Assembly: GCF_030384665.1 (NCBI RefSeq) | Contig: NC_083673.1 | Location: forward strand, 567,501-631,500 | Source of the DNA: Lodderomyces elongisporus | Taxonomy: Eukaryota; Ascomycota; Pichiomycetes; Serinales; Debaryomycetaceae | Length of the DNA stretch: 64,000 nt | Reading direction: 5' to 3' | Shown here: piece after piece, positions 1 through 12,217 of the stretch | Layout of the letters: every line of letters starts with the position of its first letter | Position numbering within the stretch: the first letter of the stretch is position 1 | Notes under the pieces: generated by a model | What the model was told of the DNA's origin: nothing | Seen by the model: the letters and a program-made list of their open reading frames with translations, nothing else | The model's database searches: none | Position numbers and translations under genes: made by a program

Positions 1-1
1 A

Positions 2-232
2 ATTATTGCTCAAGAAAAGGGTGAATGTGTCGGATGCATTATTGCCTTAGACAGACAAGAAACTACAGTTCAGGACCCAACCAAATCGGCTACAAAGGCC
101 GTAAGCGAAAGGTACGGCATTCCAGTATTGGCCATTGTCAACTTGAAAGAAGTGGTCTCCATTTTGAGTGGGAAAATCAAAGATGAAGATTTGAAATCAA
201 TTGAAAACTATAGAAGTCAATACGGTGCCTGA
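2..232 (+). CDS. URA5: Orotate phosphoribosyltransferase, C-terminal part (5' end outside window)
   Basis: The last 76 codons of an orotate phosphoribosyltransferase are visible, ending in TGA at 230-232. The enzyme joins orotate to PRPP to give OMP, the fifth step of de novo pyrimidine synthesis, in the cytosol. The visible part carries the family's GCIIALDRQE strand and the ERYGIPVLAIVNLKE segment, followed by the C-terminal helix. The start and PRPP-binding loop lie upstream of the window. It converges on SEC65, the same neighbour as in S. cerevisiae (YML106W/YML105C). S. cerevisiae has a second isozyme (URA10); which paralogue this matches cannot be told from a fragment, so the symbol follows the synteny. 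The frame is intact. Confidence 0.85.
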   Translation: MIAQEKGECVGCIIALDRQETTVQDPTKSATKAVSERYGIPVLAIVNLKEVVSILSGKIKDEDLKSIENYRSQYGA

Positions 233-454
233 AATCAGTAAAGAAAAGAAACAAGAAAAATAAAAAGAAGAGCAAAAAAATGTTTTTTTAAGAAAAGGAA
301 AAGAAAGATAGTAGTATACTAAAGTCATTTGAACAAGAACGAAATAATGAAAAAAAAAAAACAGAATCTTAATTGAAGAACAAGCTATAAAGTTACAAAA
401 GTATAATAAACAAAAGACGAAATCTTATTTAGTTGCTAAAAATTGAGTTATCCC

Positions 455-1296
455 TTATCCTCTAATCTTCATGATTTTCTTTTTTGGAGCCTTTGGCGCA
501 TTGGGCTTAGCTTGAACGGCAGGTGCATTGGCTTCAGGCTCAGGTCCAAGTCGTATATTCCCTTGGTCATTGGATGTTTCATCGTATAGTTGGAATGAAC
601 AGGCACTATAGTATTCATTTTGAACCCTTTCACCTTGGGTATTTCCTCTGGTGTAAAATTGGTTTGAAAGTCCTGAGGCAAGGCAATACCACTCTTGGCA
701 CCAATACTCTCTAAACTGGTAGGATGATCAGCTAAATAATCAGCAATCTTGTTCATAAAACTCTTTTTGTTACCAAACCTGGAGTCAATCGGTTTCCCAC
801 CTGAAGGATCTCGCAACAAAATACGCACTCTACCAGGGTTTCCGAAATCTTGTGGATGTGTCTTGTCCAACTCCAACAACACTGGAATGTTGAGATATCG
901 ACATGCATCACTAATGGTCTTGGCCAATGGGTTTTCAACAGCTCGATCAATACTGACTCTCCTGCCTTGTTTATGTGTTCGATTAATATCAAAATAACAA
1001 GGATATATAACTTGAAATTTCTTGAAATGCTCCTCTTCCTCAGCAGTGAATGATTTGGGATCAATAATGTTATTTCTTTGATGTAATTCTTGTTTTGTAG
1101 GTACAGGGATGTTGGACATCTGTGGAAACAACTGTGATTGTGGTTGAATTTCCAGATCTTGAGATCTCACAATCGATGGTGCTGGCCGTTTAGGTGCTAC
1201 TGGTGTCTTGAGGTCTGGATCAAACTCTGCAATGTCCATATCCATGTTATCGATATCGTCATCGTTGACTTCCTCCAAAACTGGTCTTCTCGACAT
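455..1296 (-). CDS. SEC65: Signal recognition particle subunit SRP19 homologue (one frameshift near the 3' end)
   Basis: Sec65 binds SRP RNA and allows Srp54 to join the particle that targets nascent chains to the ER. After an acidic N-terminus the SRP19 fold covers about residues 95-200 ([17 protein letters not shown], then [12 protein letters not shown]). The uninterrupted frame from ATG 1294-1296 stops at 469-471 with an unlikely basic tail. One extra base in the GG at 546-547 (GG to GGG) switches to a frame ending [14 protein letters not shown], a Lys-rich end typical of SRP19 proteins, with TAA at 455-457. I therefore give 455 as the gene end and predict about 280 residues. The frame choice is inference; the SRP19 identity is strong. 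Confidence 0.85.
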
Positions 1297-1899
1297 GACG
1301 AATTAAAATATGCTAAGTTATACTTGTGTGATTAAGTGCAGCTTGTTACCTATAAATTGGTGGTAGGGTCAATAGTTCCTGACTGTCTTTCAATAATTTC
1401 TTAGTTTTATGTATTTTTCGCATTTTTTGTCTATACATTTTTTTTTTTTTTTTGGGGGGGGGGGAGAGAGAAAAATAATTGCGTCTTCCACGCAAACAAA
1501 AAACGTTGATTTAAATCCTTGATCCTACTAATGGAAATTTAATGAAGAGAAACAAGAACCAAACAATATCAAAACATGAAACAAAAACTAGGCAATTCAC
1601 AAAAAAATTCTGAAAGTTTCTTTAGATTAATGGTTATTATTACCGTATTTTTTTTTTCTTTTCTTTTTTATTTCTTTTATTTTCAATTCTTTTTTTTTAC
1701 TTTTATTTTTGTATTTCATTATTTATTTATTTTCGATTTAATCTACAGACACAACGTCTGCTGTAGCGACGCTACACCTTTTTGACGTTCAAACCATAAA
1801 CCTATTTAACTTATTTTTGCTTTTTGCCTTTTGCCTTTTGCTTTTTGCTTTTTGCCTTTTGCTCTTTGGTATTTGCTAATTTTTTTTTTCTTCTTCTTT
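1297..1899. other. Intergenic, SEC65 promoter side and CDC4 3' flank
   Basis: No gene seen. A long T tract runs into 11 G (1454-1464). A C/T-rich stretch at 1640-1730 and a repeated TTTTTGC/TTTTGCC motif at 1815-1865 lie close to the CDC4 stop. Confidence 0.6.
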
Positions 1900-4539
1900 T
1901 CAAAACTTTGGAGGTTCACTGAAATCCAAAATTTCAATGAATGTCTCTCCCTCATCATCACTGTTGAACCGTTGCACAGCTGCAACACATCTTTTATAAT
2001 CAATTCTCACCTGCCATATACCTCCGGTGACGTCATTCAACAAGTCCCTTGCAAACGCACCCTTTTCGACGTCCCACAATTTTAACATCTTCTCGCTTCC
2101 ACTAACAACTTTTAAGCCATCATGTTCAAAACATGTAATTGCAGCTGCATGGCCTTTCAATTTGCTCCGCAATTCTCCCGTAACTGGATCCCAGATCCTT
2201 AATGTTGCATCCGCTGCTGCCGAGACGAGCACATCATCAACTAGAGCTAATAACCCGACGAGCGAAGAGTGTCCTTCAAGTATTTTTAGCAATTCACCAG
2301 TTTCAAAATTCCATATGTTTATTGTAGAGTCCATCGACCCAGAAAAACAAATCTTTCGCTTAAAGTCCATTGCAGTCGAATAAACCCGATCTTGATGCCC
2401 CTGCAATATATGCTTACAATTACCATTGTCCAATAAAATCCCAAACCCGAACGGTTGAATCGTAAGATCCAGATATGATGATATTTCCACATCCGGAGAT
2501 GGACCGCACAGACTGAGTATGGCCCGATAAAATAGCAATCAAGTACGGATTATCAATTCCCCACCTTCAAATGGAGGTTCGTCCAATTTGTCGTTGGCAT
2601 CATTATCATCGTCGCTCAAAATTGGTAGCCGCCAAACATGTATATTATGATCACGAGATCCAGTAACCAAGAGTGGATACTCTGGAAAAACAATTTCTTT
2701 ACCATTGGAGTCCTCGCCAATAACGGTTGGCTGTATAATATCAAGACACCGGATTGTCGATGTGTGCCCACGGAAATATGCGTACATTTTCCCGTCTTCA
2801 TATTCCAAACACGCACAGTTCGGTCGGTTGAACCCGTAACCAAAGTATTACCGCAGTATTTCAAAGCCCAAACACCACCTTCATGCCTTCCAACACCTTT
2901 AAAAGTTGCCCAGTTTTAGTACTGTATATTAATATGCATTTGTCATCTACTCCTGTAACAATCTTCTCTTCATCGTGCTGCAAACAAGTAACAACCTTAT
3001 TTCCATGGCCAGTAACACTAATCCGCTTGGGTTGGAAGTTAGGGTCAAGCCATCGGTTAACAATCATTTTGCGCTTCTTGTACAATACCTGCACCGCATT
3101 GATATCGTATGGCATGGTGCACCATTCTTGCATCAACTGATCCTTAAAATTAAGTTCGTACTTTATAATTGCATCGCTTGTAATCAACTTATCTTTTTTA
3201 AGCAAATTAGTCCAAATATCGGCATTATTGATGATTTGAAACCATTTCTTACACACTTGACCCAATGACAAAAGAGTTTTGTAATCCAAATAAGACAAGA
3301 CTTTCATGGCAATCTCAAATGGCAAATTACCAATTAAATCTCTCCTTAAACTGTTATGAATAAGACCATTGAAAGTGCTCAACGTGGATCGGTTTGTTCT
3401 TTGTAGCAATTTAAAGATTAAATAGTTTTGATTCGACTCTGTAAGGAAATTGCTCAAATTAGCAATAGTATGAAGGAGTTCAGACTGCGTGCCAGGAACC
3501 ACCGACATGTGACTCTCAATGATATCCAGTTGAGTTTTTTTGATTGTGTGCGAGGACTCTTTTTCATTCCCGTTCCTGTACTCGTTGCAGAAGACACCAC
3601 TACTGCTCCACCAGCAACATCTCCTTCAGAGTCCAGCTGAATGGGAGACGCACTAGGCGATGGAAGAGGAAGTTGCTGAAAATGGTCTTCTTCGCTTTCC
3701 AGTTCAGGGGTATGAGTTGGGGAATTGACCTGAGTTGGTGTTCGAGCCTTACGTACATGATCCCGGTTTACCAATCCAGGCGTGCTAACTGCGGATCTAG
3801 CTGAGCCTTGTGTATTTGGTGCATGATAGCTTTGCGAGATACCCGATGATGATGATGTTGTTGTTGTTGTTGAAGAAGAAGAAGAAGAAGAAGAAGAAGA
3901 GGATAACGATGCTGGCGCTGTTAGTGTTTCTGTTGATACCTGGTTGGTAGTATTGGCAGTGTTGGTCAGCGCTGTAGTGGAGTTTGCGGACGATTTTAAC
4001 GGATTCAGCGAATTTTCCCCAGCATCGATATGGGCTCGTAGGCACGCCGTGCATGTGCAAATGGTCTGAATTGGATGTAAGACGTTTCTTTGTGGGAGGG
4101 AGGCTATTAAAAAAACTATTAGCCTGGGCATGAAATTAGAATGAGGATCAGTATAGGTATGATTATGACCACCAACATGATTCGAAACTGACGATGTGGC
4201 TGATGCTTGCACTACAGAATCCGTATCAGAAGAGATCATATCATCATATGGAGCAAGATGCTCCATTTGAGTATCGTCAAGATCGCCCGCAATCCGTTTG
4301 CGACTGGCCTTTTGTAAAGAGCCTTGTTCCAATTTCGCATTAATCTCCTCTTCATCGTCCTGTGTTGGAACTGATATTGCTACTTTGCGACATTCGTCAG
4401 TTTGTTGTTTTGAATCAAACAATGTGAGCATTCGGGTCTTTTTGTTGAGGGATACTTCAGAAAGCTTCCCATTCTGATTGACTAACTTATAATCAAATCG
4501 TGCCTCCTCATTTTGTAACGGGTAGTCAAAAGCAGACAT
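1900..4539 (-). CDS. CDC4: F-box/WD40 substrate receptor of SCF ubiquitin ligase (at least five frameshifts)
   Basis: Cdc4 recruits phosphorylated cell-cycle proteins (Sic1-type inhibitors) to SCF for ubiquitination. From ATG 4537-4539 there is a disordered Ser/Thr-rich N-terminus, an F-box (NLPFEIAMKVLSYLDYKTL, about residue 405), then WD40 repeats ending DFSEPPKF. The frame breaks at 3535-3541 (one T short), 2886-2887 (C short), 2774-2776 (A short), 2557-2558 (T short) and 2435-2438 (one A extra). Correcting these gives an exact 881-codon frame and clean WD repeats, such as the one containing SGHTQSVRSISGCGNIIISG. A further pair near 4123 and 4032 probably restores an NLS-like PPTKKRL segment. 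The gene is essential in S. cerevisiae, so assembly error is likelier than decay. Confidence 0.9.
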
Positions 4540-5312
4540 TTTTCTTGAGTATTATTTCACGGGTTACACAGTTGTTCAATCGTTGGCGGGATGATTGGAA
4601 TATATGGACAAATGCGGAGGGGGGGAGAAGAAAAGAAGAAGAAGAAGATGGAGGAAGGAGTGAAAGTAATAAGTAGTAGGTGGTGAGTGGGTCGGATCAG
4701 ACGAGGTGAAGGAAATGAGAAATTAAACGTGCAAGGTGTGAGGTGCAAAAAGTAAGGGGGATAATATATGTAAAGATAATGCTGAATATGTAGTAAAAGG
4801 ACCCTAACAACAAGCTTTTGAAACTGATCTTGGTAATGTAATTAGCTTGAAACGTTTTCTATACTTTCGTTTCAAAAAGTGAGGTAGTTTTGATTACCAC
4901 CAACTGTGAGTTTGCGCTTGTTGTGTTTAATACCTAGGTTGTAAAGATGTAGGGCTATAAAGTTGTGTATCTTTATTATTAAAATTGGGTTTTGACGGAT
5001 TCTAATAATGCGTGAATTTGATATTACTGGAAACTTTGGAGCCTGTTATTATCATTATTGTTAATAATTTTTTCTGTTCTTTTTTTTTTTTTTCCTTTCC
5101 TCTTTTTCTTTCCTCTTTCTCCCTTATTTTTTTTTATTTTTTTTTACATTACAAAACTTAACAACCAGGGTATATTCATACAGAATTATTTGGTGAAAAA
5201 GATAGTGCCAAAAAAAATTCCAAGTCTATCGATATATCACATTATATTGAAATGCTTCTCCATTCCTCCTTCTCCTTCTTCTTCTTCTATACAAAAACTA
5301 GTTCTATTTATT
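4540..5312. other. Intergenic, CDC4 promoter and CDC60 3' flank
   Basis: No gene is supported. A GA-rich stretch with GAAGAA triplets lies at 4621-4670 just upstream of CDC4. A polypyrimidine tract occupies 5078-5145. A CCCTAA hexamer occurs near 4803. Confidence 0.6.
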
Positions 5313-8300
5313 CTAATCAATCTTTTTCAATAAAATTCCTGGTTCACCTGGGATAGCAGCCTCCTTGACTTTACCCTTTATTTCAACTTCCACATCCTCA
5401 CCTGTCAAAACATTCTTTCCATTTGTAGAACCATTATCGAATGAAATGATTTCCATGTCCTTGACTTTAACTGAAAATGGTGCGTTTTCTAGAAGCTTGA
5501 CAACTTTGTTTAAGACATCAACTTCGTTGAATGTAAGTTTTCTGTTGAACACGGTCTCGGGGTCCTCGGTGTTCAATCTATATTTCAATTGATTGATGAA
5601 TGGCATTCCTCTCTTCATATCTTTTCCAACTTTCTCCTTGATGAGGTTGTTGTCGGATAATTTCTGTGCTTCAAACAACTCACGCACCAAATCGATATAT
5701 GACTCTTGCCAGTCTGGGAATGTATTGGAGACCAAGATAGTCAACTTGACAGAGTCACCCGCGTTGAAGTCCGACTTACCTTTCTTCTTCTTGAGACCCA
5801 ATCCTTCAACTTCACGAATTGACCTCGAGACATTTCTCACATAGTCCAATGAATCCAAAGTTGCTTTAGACACTGGTTTGGATGGCTTGGGGAATGCAGC
5901 GGTTTGTACACTACCCTCTTTTTTCAAAACATCTTTGTAAAGGTACTCAGCAAAGTGAGGAGCAATAGGTGCTAACAATAAAGCTTGGTACTCAATATAC
6001 TTGAGAACCAAGTCCTTGTGCATACCGATCGAGGAAGAGTTGACAGATTCTCTGTAAAAGTCTCTTGCAATTTGGAAGTCAAACAAACCAAACTTCAATG
6101 CTTGTTTGTAATTACTCAAAAGTATATTGACTGTATGTCTTTTCAATCAAAAATCGTTCATTTCGTTTTCAAAAGCTTCGTCAAAGAAGGAATCGTATTC
6201 ACCTGTTCTCAAGTTTTGATTCTTCAACTCCTCTTCACACCAGTCCTTAAGGGTAGTCAATCTCAAAATGGCTGCATTGGCATTAGCTTCGTCAAAGTTG
6301 GCATCTTCAACAGTGTCACCAGCATCAGCCATTGCTATTCTTGACGCGTCAGCACCAAACTTTTCAACAATTTGTTCCAAGGTCATAAAGTTACCAGTAG
6401 ACTTTGCCATCTTGGCGTTATTCAACATCAAATGACCGTTGGCTCTAACACCTTTGGGCCATAATCTCTTGGGGAACAAGGCAACGTGTGTGTAGATGAA
6501 GAATGTCAAATGGTTAGGAATCAAATCCTTTCCTGATACTCTTACATCCAATGGGTAAAAATACTCAAATTCTCTTCTCATTTCTTTCAATTGTTCCATT
6601 GGAATCTCGGTCTCAACTTCGTCACGACGGGTGAAAATATAATCAAAAACTTCATCAGTCATCAACTCAGGTTTAATGTTGAACTTACCTGGCACTTGAC
6701 CGTAATAGTCGGAATGCAAGAATCTATCAATTGTATAGTAGGCCATGTAAATCGTCGAGTCAGACAATGACTCAACCAAGTATTGGTCATCCCATGGTAA
6801 CTTGGTACCCAAACCAAACTTTCTAGTCACAGCCCAGTTCTTCATCCATGCAAGAACACCTTCAAAACCGTGTCTAGTTTCCTTGGCGAAAGTCTCCATA
6901 TCTTTAAGACAATCGAGTGCTTGACCCATCCATACCTCTTCACCATAATCAATGTACCACTGGTCTTCTAAAGAAACACAACAATCGTCACCAGATCTAG
7001 AAATGACTTGATTTTCTGGTTCACTATAAACAAATGCTTCGCCAGATGCGATCAAGTCAGCCTTCACTTTTACTGAATATTTACCGATAATCATCGTACC
7101 ATTGTAGAAATCTTCCTTATAAGCCAACTCTTTGGCCTCAGCTAATTTCAATGCATCCTTTGGAGACTGGATCTTGAGCTCATTGACCAAAAACTCGCTG
7201 ACTTGTCACCATACTTTTTGGTACGGATAATAGGAATGATTTCAGTTGAAGCCATTCTTTTTGAATACCATAATACTCTGGTTTGTTTGCAAGATCCCTT
7301 GTTGTGACAAAATCATCTGGGGAACCCGATGGAACACAAGTGACTACACCAGTACCTTTATTAGGTTTAACTGTCTCCATAGGTAAAACTCTCAAGTCTT
7401 TGAGTTGAGCCAATGGGAGCAGTAATCTTGGAACCAATCAAAGCTTTACATTGATTGTAACAACTGGTTTGTAGTAGCCTCGTTTTGGTGTCAAGTTTTG
7501 GAAGGACATGTTTTTGAAAGCACGTTCAGTAGTAATATAGAAATCACCATTTCCTGCATCAAAGATACCATAATCTATCTTTGGACTAACGAAACAAGTG
7601 GTTTGACCATACATGGTCTCAGGCCTCAAAGTTGCAGCAACAAGGTAAACTTTTTTGTTTTGGTAGTCAATTGCTCTTTGTCCAAAACTTCTTAGCCTCT
7701 GGAGCAAACTCGTCAACCTTGATTTTGATACCTACATATTCTTGTGGAGTCACACCTTCACCAGACAGTCTATCGTGGTCCAAACATGCTTGGCCATCTT
7801 TCTCAGAGTAGATCGTGTATCTCTCACCAAACATGATTTTCCCACAATCTCTCAATCTATTTATTTGCCATCTAACAAAAGCATCGTAGTAAGGGGTTTC
7901 TATCGGTGGTGATCATCGAACGTCTCAGTCAACTCTTGCACCAAATGCAGTGACATCTTTTTGACACATGGAGGGAAGAACTTGAGCCAGTGATCAGAGT
8001 CTGCAAATTTGGCAACTTCCTCTTTTGGAATACCAAGCTGCAACATAATTTCAAATTGGTACTTAGATCTACCAGTCTTGGCAGCAGCCTTGGACTTTTT
8101 GGAAGTAAACTTTGACATATCCTCTCTTTTTTTCTGCTTTTTGGTCTTTTCCCGAGGCTCCTGCATCTGCTGCTGGTTCTTGTTCATTTTCTTCGGTTGG
8201 TGCACCAGAAAAGTCTTCTCCAAACATCTCAACTTCTCTCTTGATTTTATCAGCAGCAGCTTTGATGGGCATACCAGTACAGTGGAAACCCAATGGGAAA

Positions 8301-8591
8301 AGAGCTCTCTTACCATTCATTCTTTCAAAACCAGTAGCAAATTCAACCTTGGATAATGTGAAGGCATGACCAGCGTGCAAAACACCGTTCATGTATGGGT
8401 ATGCCATAGTGGCAAAAGTATTTTGGTACCTTTTCTCTAACAACTTCTACATCTTCAATGGGACACTCATCAAATGTTGGTGCATCAACTTCGAATAGTT
8501 TTTGATCTGCCCATTCCTTTTGGTATTTCTTCTCAATCTCGACCAAGGCATCTCTTCTGAATGTCTTTTCAAAAGTGACACCACTACTCAT
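5313..8591 (-). CDS. CDC60: Cytosolic leucyl-tRNA synthetase (about thirteen frameshifts)
   Basis: LeuRS charges tRNA-Leu with ATP and leucine and edits mischarged tRNA. ATG at 8589-8591 begins [20 protein letters not shown]. The HIGH-type motif is HAGH after [10 protein letters not shown]. The CP1 editing region contains [10 protein letters not shown] and [14 protein letters not shown]. The KMSKS loop reads KMAKSTGN, and the C-terminus ends GILLKKID. The frame changes near 8429, 8127, 7973, 7926, 7891, 7684, 7651, 7449, 7410, 7246, 7189, 6149 and 6118. I count seven missing bases and seven extra bases, so the corrected length stays 1093 codons, close to the about 1090 of S. cerevisiae. Only 6147-7190 is clean for a full kilobase. 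An unpolished sequence is the best explanation. Confidence 0.93.
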
Positions 8592-9024
8592 CTTTTGTTT
8601 GTGTGTTTGATCGTTTGGTTTAGTTTTAAGTAGGTTGTAGAGGGGAGGATGTAAGTAGCCTAACAATCAGTATAAACTCAAGTTTTTTTTTTTCTGCTTT
8701 TTTTTTTCCCTCTCTACCCCTATTACGGGCTTGACTAAAGCTTTCTGGAATGAAAAATTTACTTGTGAGACAAAGGAAAAATTGAAAATTTAGAAAGACA
8801 AAATTTAAAGGAAAAAAAAAAAAAATAAAAAAACTGAAAAAAAACAACAACTAAGGAGTCACAAAATGCTCAAGCTTAGGAACATACTTGATGTACACAG
8901 ACAAGCAGAAGACAAATATTTATATACATATAGATATAGATACACACACACATACAGATATACATATACCTATGAAAACATATGACTAGGTATTTTTATT
9001 TTTTTTATCAGTGAATGCACAAGT
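8592..9024. other. Intergenic, CDC60 promoter and PRP24 3' flank
   Basis: No gene seen. A 8685-8710 and 8808-8845 pair of T/A homopolymer tracts and a TATA/CACACA stretch at 8915-8970 are the only structure. Confidence 0.6.
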
Positions 9025-11729
9025 TTATACTCTTCTACGCTTGATTGAGGTCGGCATTAGAGGACGTTGATCACTTTCGACCAGTTGGTTTGTAGTTTTG
9101 GTGTTACCAATGAGACTGAGAATATCTTCTTTTGTTCCAATCGTGATCTCGTTGCCTTCAATGATTAACGAGTTCCCACTCAAAGCAACCTTACCAGAAT
9201 CATTCACTGAGCTAAACTCTATCAAAGCAGCCTCGTGCTCTGGCAACAAGAGTACCTTTGAAACTGCACCGGCTGCTTGTTCAAGTACGTTTTTTATCTG
9301 GAAATTATTTAAAGTCGAACTAACACCAACCAAACCGATGGAACGAAGCGGATTGAAATCGGCCGGTGTAAGATTGATTTGTTGTTTTGCAACATTAATA
9401 GGTCTACCTTTCAATTCCATTCCATCTTTTTCTAAAGCAGTTTCGACACTTCGAGCATCACGAAATGCAATAATGGCAATCCCACCATTTTGTTTCATCC
9501 GTTTATTTTTGGTATCAAATACTGCACGCGGTAAAACCACCAGCTCCACTTCTCCGCAACTCGAAAATTCATTTTTCAATTCATCTTCGGTAATAGAAAA
9601 CGCTATATTCGTTATGCGGATTTTTCGCTCAGATATAGGAACCGAACGCGTTTTGCGTTCCTGTGGCCGTGAAAATTTAACCTCCCACGCCAACTCACGC
9701 TTCAAATTTTCATCCCAATACTTTTGACCGTTATAGATCGCAACACATCGCAGAGCATCGTTGGCATTGAGGAACTGGATATAACAAAAGCGTCTAATCT
9801 TATTCTTGATTTGCGATGGAAATCTGCAACTAACAAGTGGACCTACCAGCTCAAACATTTTGCGAACCTCAGATTGGCTAAAAGTGCTAGGATAGTTGTT
9901 GGACAAACACCAAGCTCTTTTGTGCTTGTGCAATAATTAGATCATTGTTTCCAAGACGTTTATGGCCCCTGGTTAATGCCAGAAACACTTGTAATTCATT
10001 TGTGAATTCAACCAAAGCATGTCGATCACCTTGGACATCCACAATAGTCAACTCCTTTATTTCTCCACAATCATGGAAAAGACTTTTCACATCATCCTCT
10101 GTGGCATTTAAAGGCAAATTTCTAACCTCAACTGTATATTCTTCCCGGGACCTAGTAAATTCAGCAGAAAATGTCATGACTCCTTTTCCGAAGCATTGGA
10201 CTAGTCAACAGTGATGCTGTTTTTTTAACTTTGCGACGGCAACTTTTTCTACACGTCACCAATGCCTCGTTGTAAGAAGCCATATCGCCATTTAGTTCTT
10301 CAAAAAGCAACCATTCATCGATAACCCTTTGCAGATCATCCAAAGAATCTGTTTGTAAAGCCGTTTTAAATAATTGTCTAACATATTCGTGTTCCCTTCC
10401 GACATCAGTAGACACTTTCACTGCATACAACCAAACACTAGCTTCACTTGCAAATTTTTTATACAATTTTTCAAGAAACTCAATTGCTTTTATATCTTTG
10501 CCAAGCTTTATGCATATTGAAATTGCCAATTTCTCTACACCGTGATGACCATGATCATTGCTGTTCAAGGCAAAATCAAAAAAAGAAGAGACTTCATTCA
10601 TAAAGTCATGTAACTCAATGAGAGCAGTAGACTGTAGAAGCGCTTGAAATTTTGTGTGAAGTGTAGCTTCAGCCACTAGTTTCCATTCCTTATAGGCTGA
10701 GTTATTTTTCAAGTCAATGGCAGATATTCGTTGTGACAAAACTTCAAGCTTTTTTTGACCATCTTTAGTTGACAAATCACAATTACGGATGCTTTCGCAA
10801 TAGGTATGACACGAGTTGGGGAAAGAACGGACGAATTTCGACAATATGGTGTTGAGAAGCTTTGAATCATTTGCGGTATACAAGATATCAATAAAGCTTA
10901 ACCAGACTTCTTGCCATTTGGAAAGGTATGCAACATCGCTTTGGATTGAACGTTCAAAGATTGCCAAAACAGCATTCAAATTTTCCCTTTGGTGTTTATA
11001 AACGCCCTCCATATAATTAATCCATACAGAACTTTCTCCAGGATTATTTTGTATCTGCCTTTCGTATTCTTCGTAGTACTTCATTCGCGCTAGCGAGTTT
11101 TTGTAAATCTCATTTGCGAGACTCATTTGTTCTTCATACTGTTCGCGTGCATAGTTGCTTATAAAGTTGGAGAGCTCTTGGAAGGACTTTTCTATTTCTG
11201 CATGTGGGTAACTGAGCCTCTTGTGATGCAATTTAATGAGTATTTGCAAATCACCATCTTTTCTTGACAGCACAAATACTTGTTCAAAATGGTCAAGTAC
11301 AATTCTCCAAACATTGTTTCCCTTTTCGAAATCATACGAGCACACTGAAAGTGCCTTGGATAATGCTGCACGATAGTCATTTTCCAGAATCTCTTCGCTA
11401 TTGAGTAGATGTCTGGCCAACGCAAGGAAAGATTGCAAGATGGGAACAACAGTATAGTCATCAATAACACTGTTATAAAATTCATATTCCAAACTGTATC
11501 TTTCCTCAATATCGCCAATTGATCTTATAGTTGAAAGCCAGTGGTTGAGTTCAGATTGGGTCAATCTAAATTGTTTAATTTTGCTGTGATACACCTTGTC
11601 TACAGCATGTGCATTTTCTTCTGGAAACGCTGCTAGTGCACCCAATACTTTATCGTATACCCCACTATCATATGGATTCTCTAATCGTAGTTTGTCAAAT
11701 TCATCAACCAATGCTTGCAAAGTGCTCAT
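9025..11729 (-). CDS. PRP24: U6 snRNP assembly factor Prp24 with N-terminal HAT repeats (SART3-like; two frameshift zones)
   Basis: Prp24 anneals U4 to U6 snRNA during spliceosome recycling. From ATG 11727-11729, about 500 residues of tetratricopeptide-like HAT helices are followed by RRM1 (YTVEVRNLPLNATEDDVKSLF), RRM2 (LSNNYPSTFSQSEVRKMFEL), RRM3 (KIRITNIAFSITEDELKNEF) and a degenerate RRM4. The HAT region makes it resemble human SART3 more than the 444-residue S. cerevisiae protein. The frame changes between about 10160 and 10215 and at 9905-9907 (one extra A). Corrected length is about 900 residues. The C-terminus ends SIKRRRV and no Lsm-binding DFRKMFL-type motif is visible. It is divergent from TMA23, as in S. 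cerevisiae. Confidence 0.88.
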
Positions 11730-12217
11730 TTGAATTACTTTAGTCTTTTGTTGTTCTTTTTTTTTTAAATTATTCTTTTGATTTTTTTCCCCCTAACTTG
11801 TCCTTTTAAAAAGTAAGGGTCAGAGTCGAGTATAGGCATTAGGTGGTCATTCAGATACCTTGGTCAGGCACCAGAGTTGAGAAGCACTCAACTCGCACAC
11901 ACACAAAACAAAACAAAATAACAAACAGAGAAAAAAAAAATAATAAATAAAAAAAGTTCATCAATTGCAGAGATGTTGAAAAGTGTCACAAAACCAGAAG
12001 GAATTTTTAGAAAACTGCAAAACCTTGAGAATTGGGATGCCATCTCGAAAGCGTTATTGTATCTTTCCAGGTTCTTAACTAATCACCTCAGTGTAATTTA
12101 CACACATATACTCATACACGTATCCACACATACTATTATTATTATTATTATTATTCTTCTTCTTCCTTTTTCCCTTTTCCTTTTTCCTTTTCTTTTGTTT
12201 TTATTTCACAAGCTACA
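11730..12217. other. Divergent promoter region of PRP24 and TMA23
   Basis: No supported gene. It holds a CCCTAA hexamer near 11782, an A-rich tract at 11905-11955, and an ATT triplet run followed by CTTC/CCTTTT repeats at 12130-12200. A short open frame at 11973-12221 has low-complexity content after 45 codons and looks spurious. Confidence 0.55.

Noticed and set aside
5313..8591. CDC60 as a pseudogene
   Set aside because: Corrections at base runs restore a full-length, motif-complete synthetase of exact family length; the cytosolic LeuRS is essential, so error is more likely.
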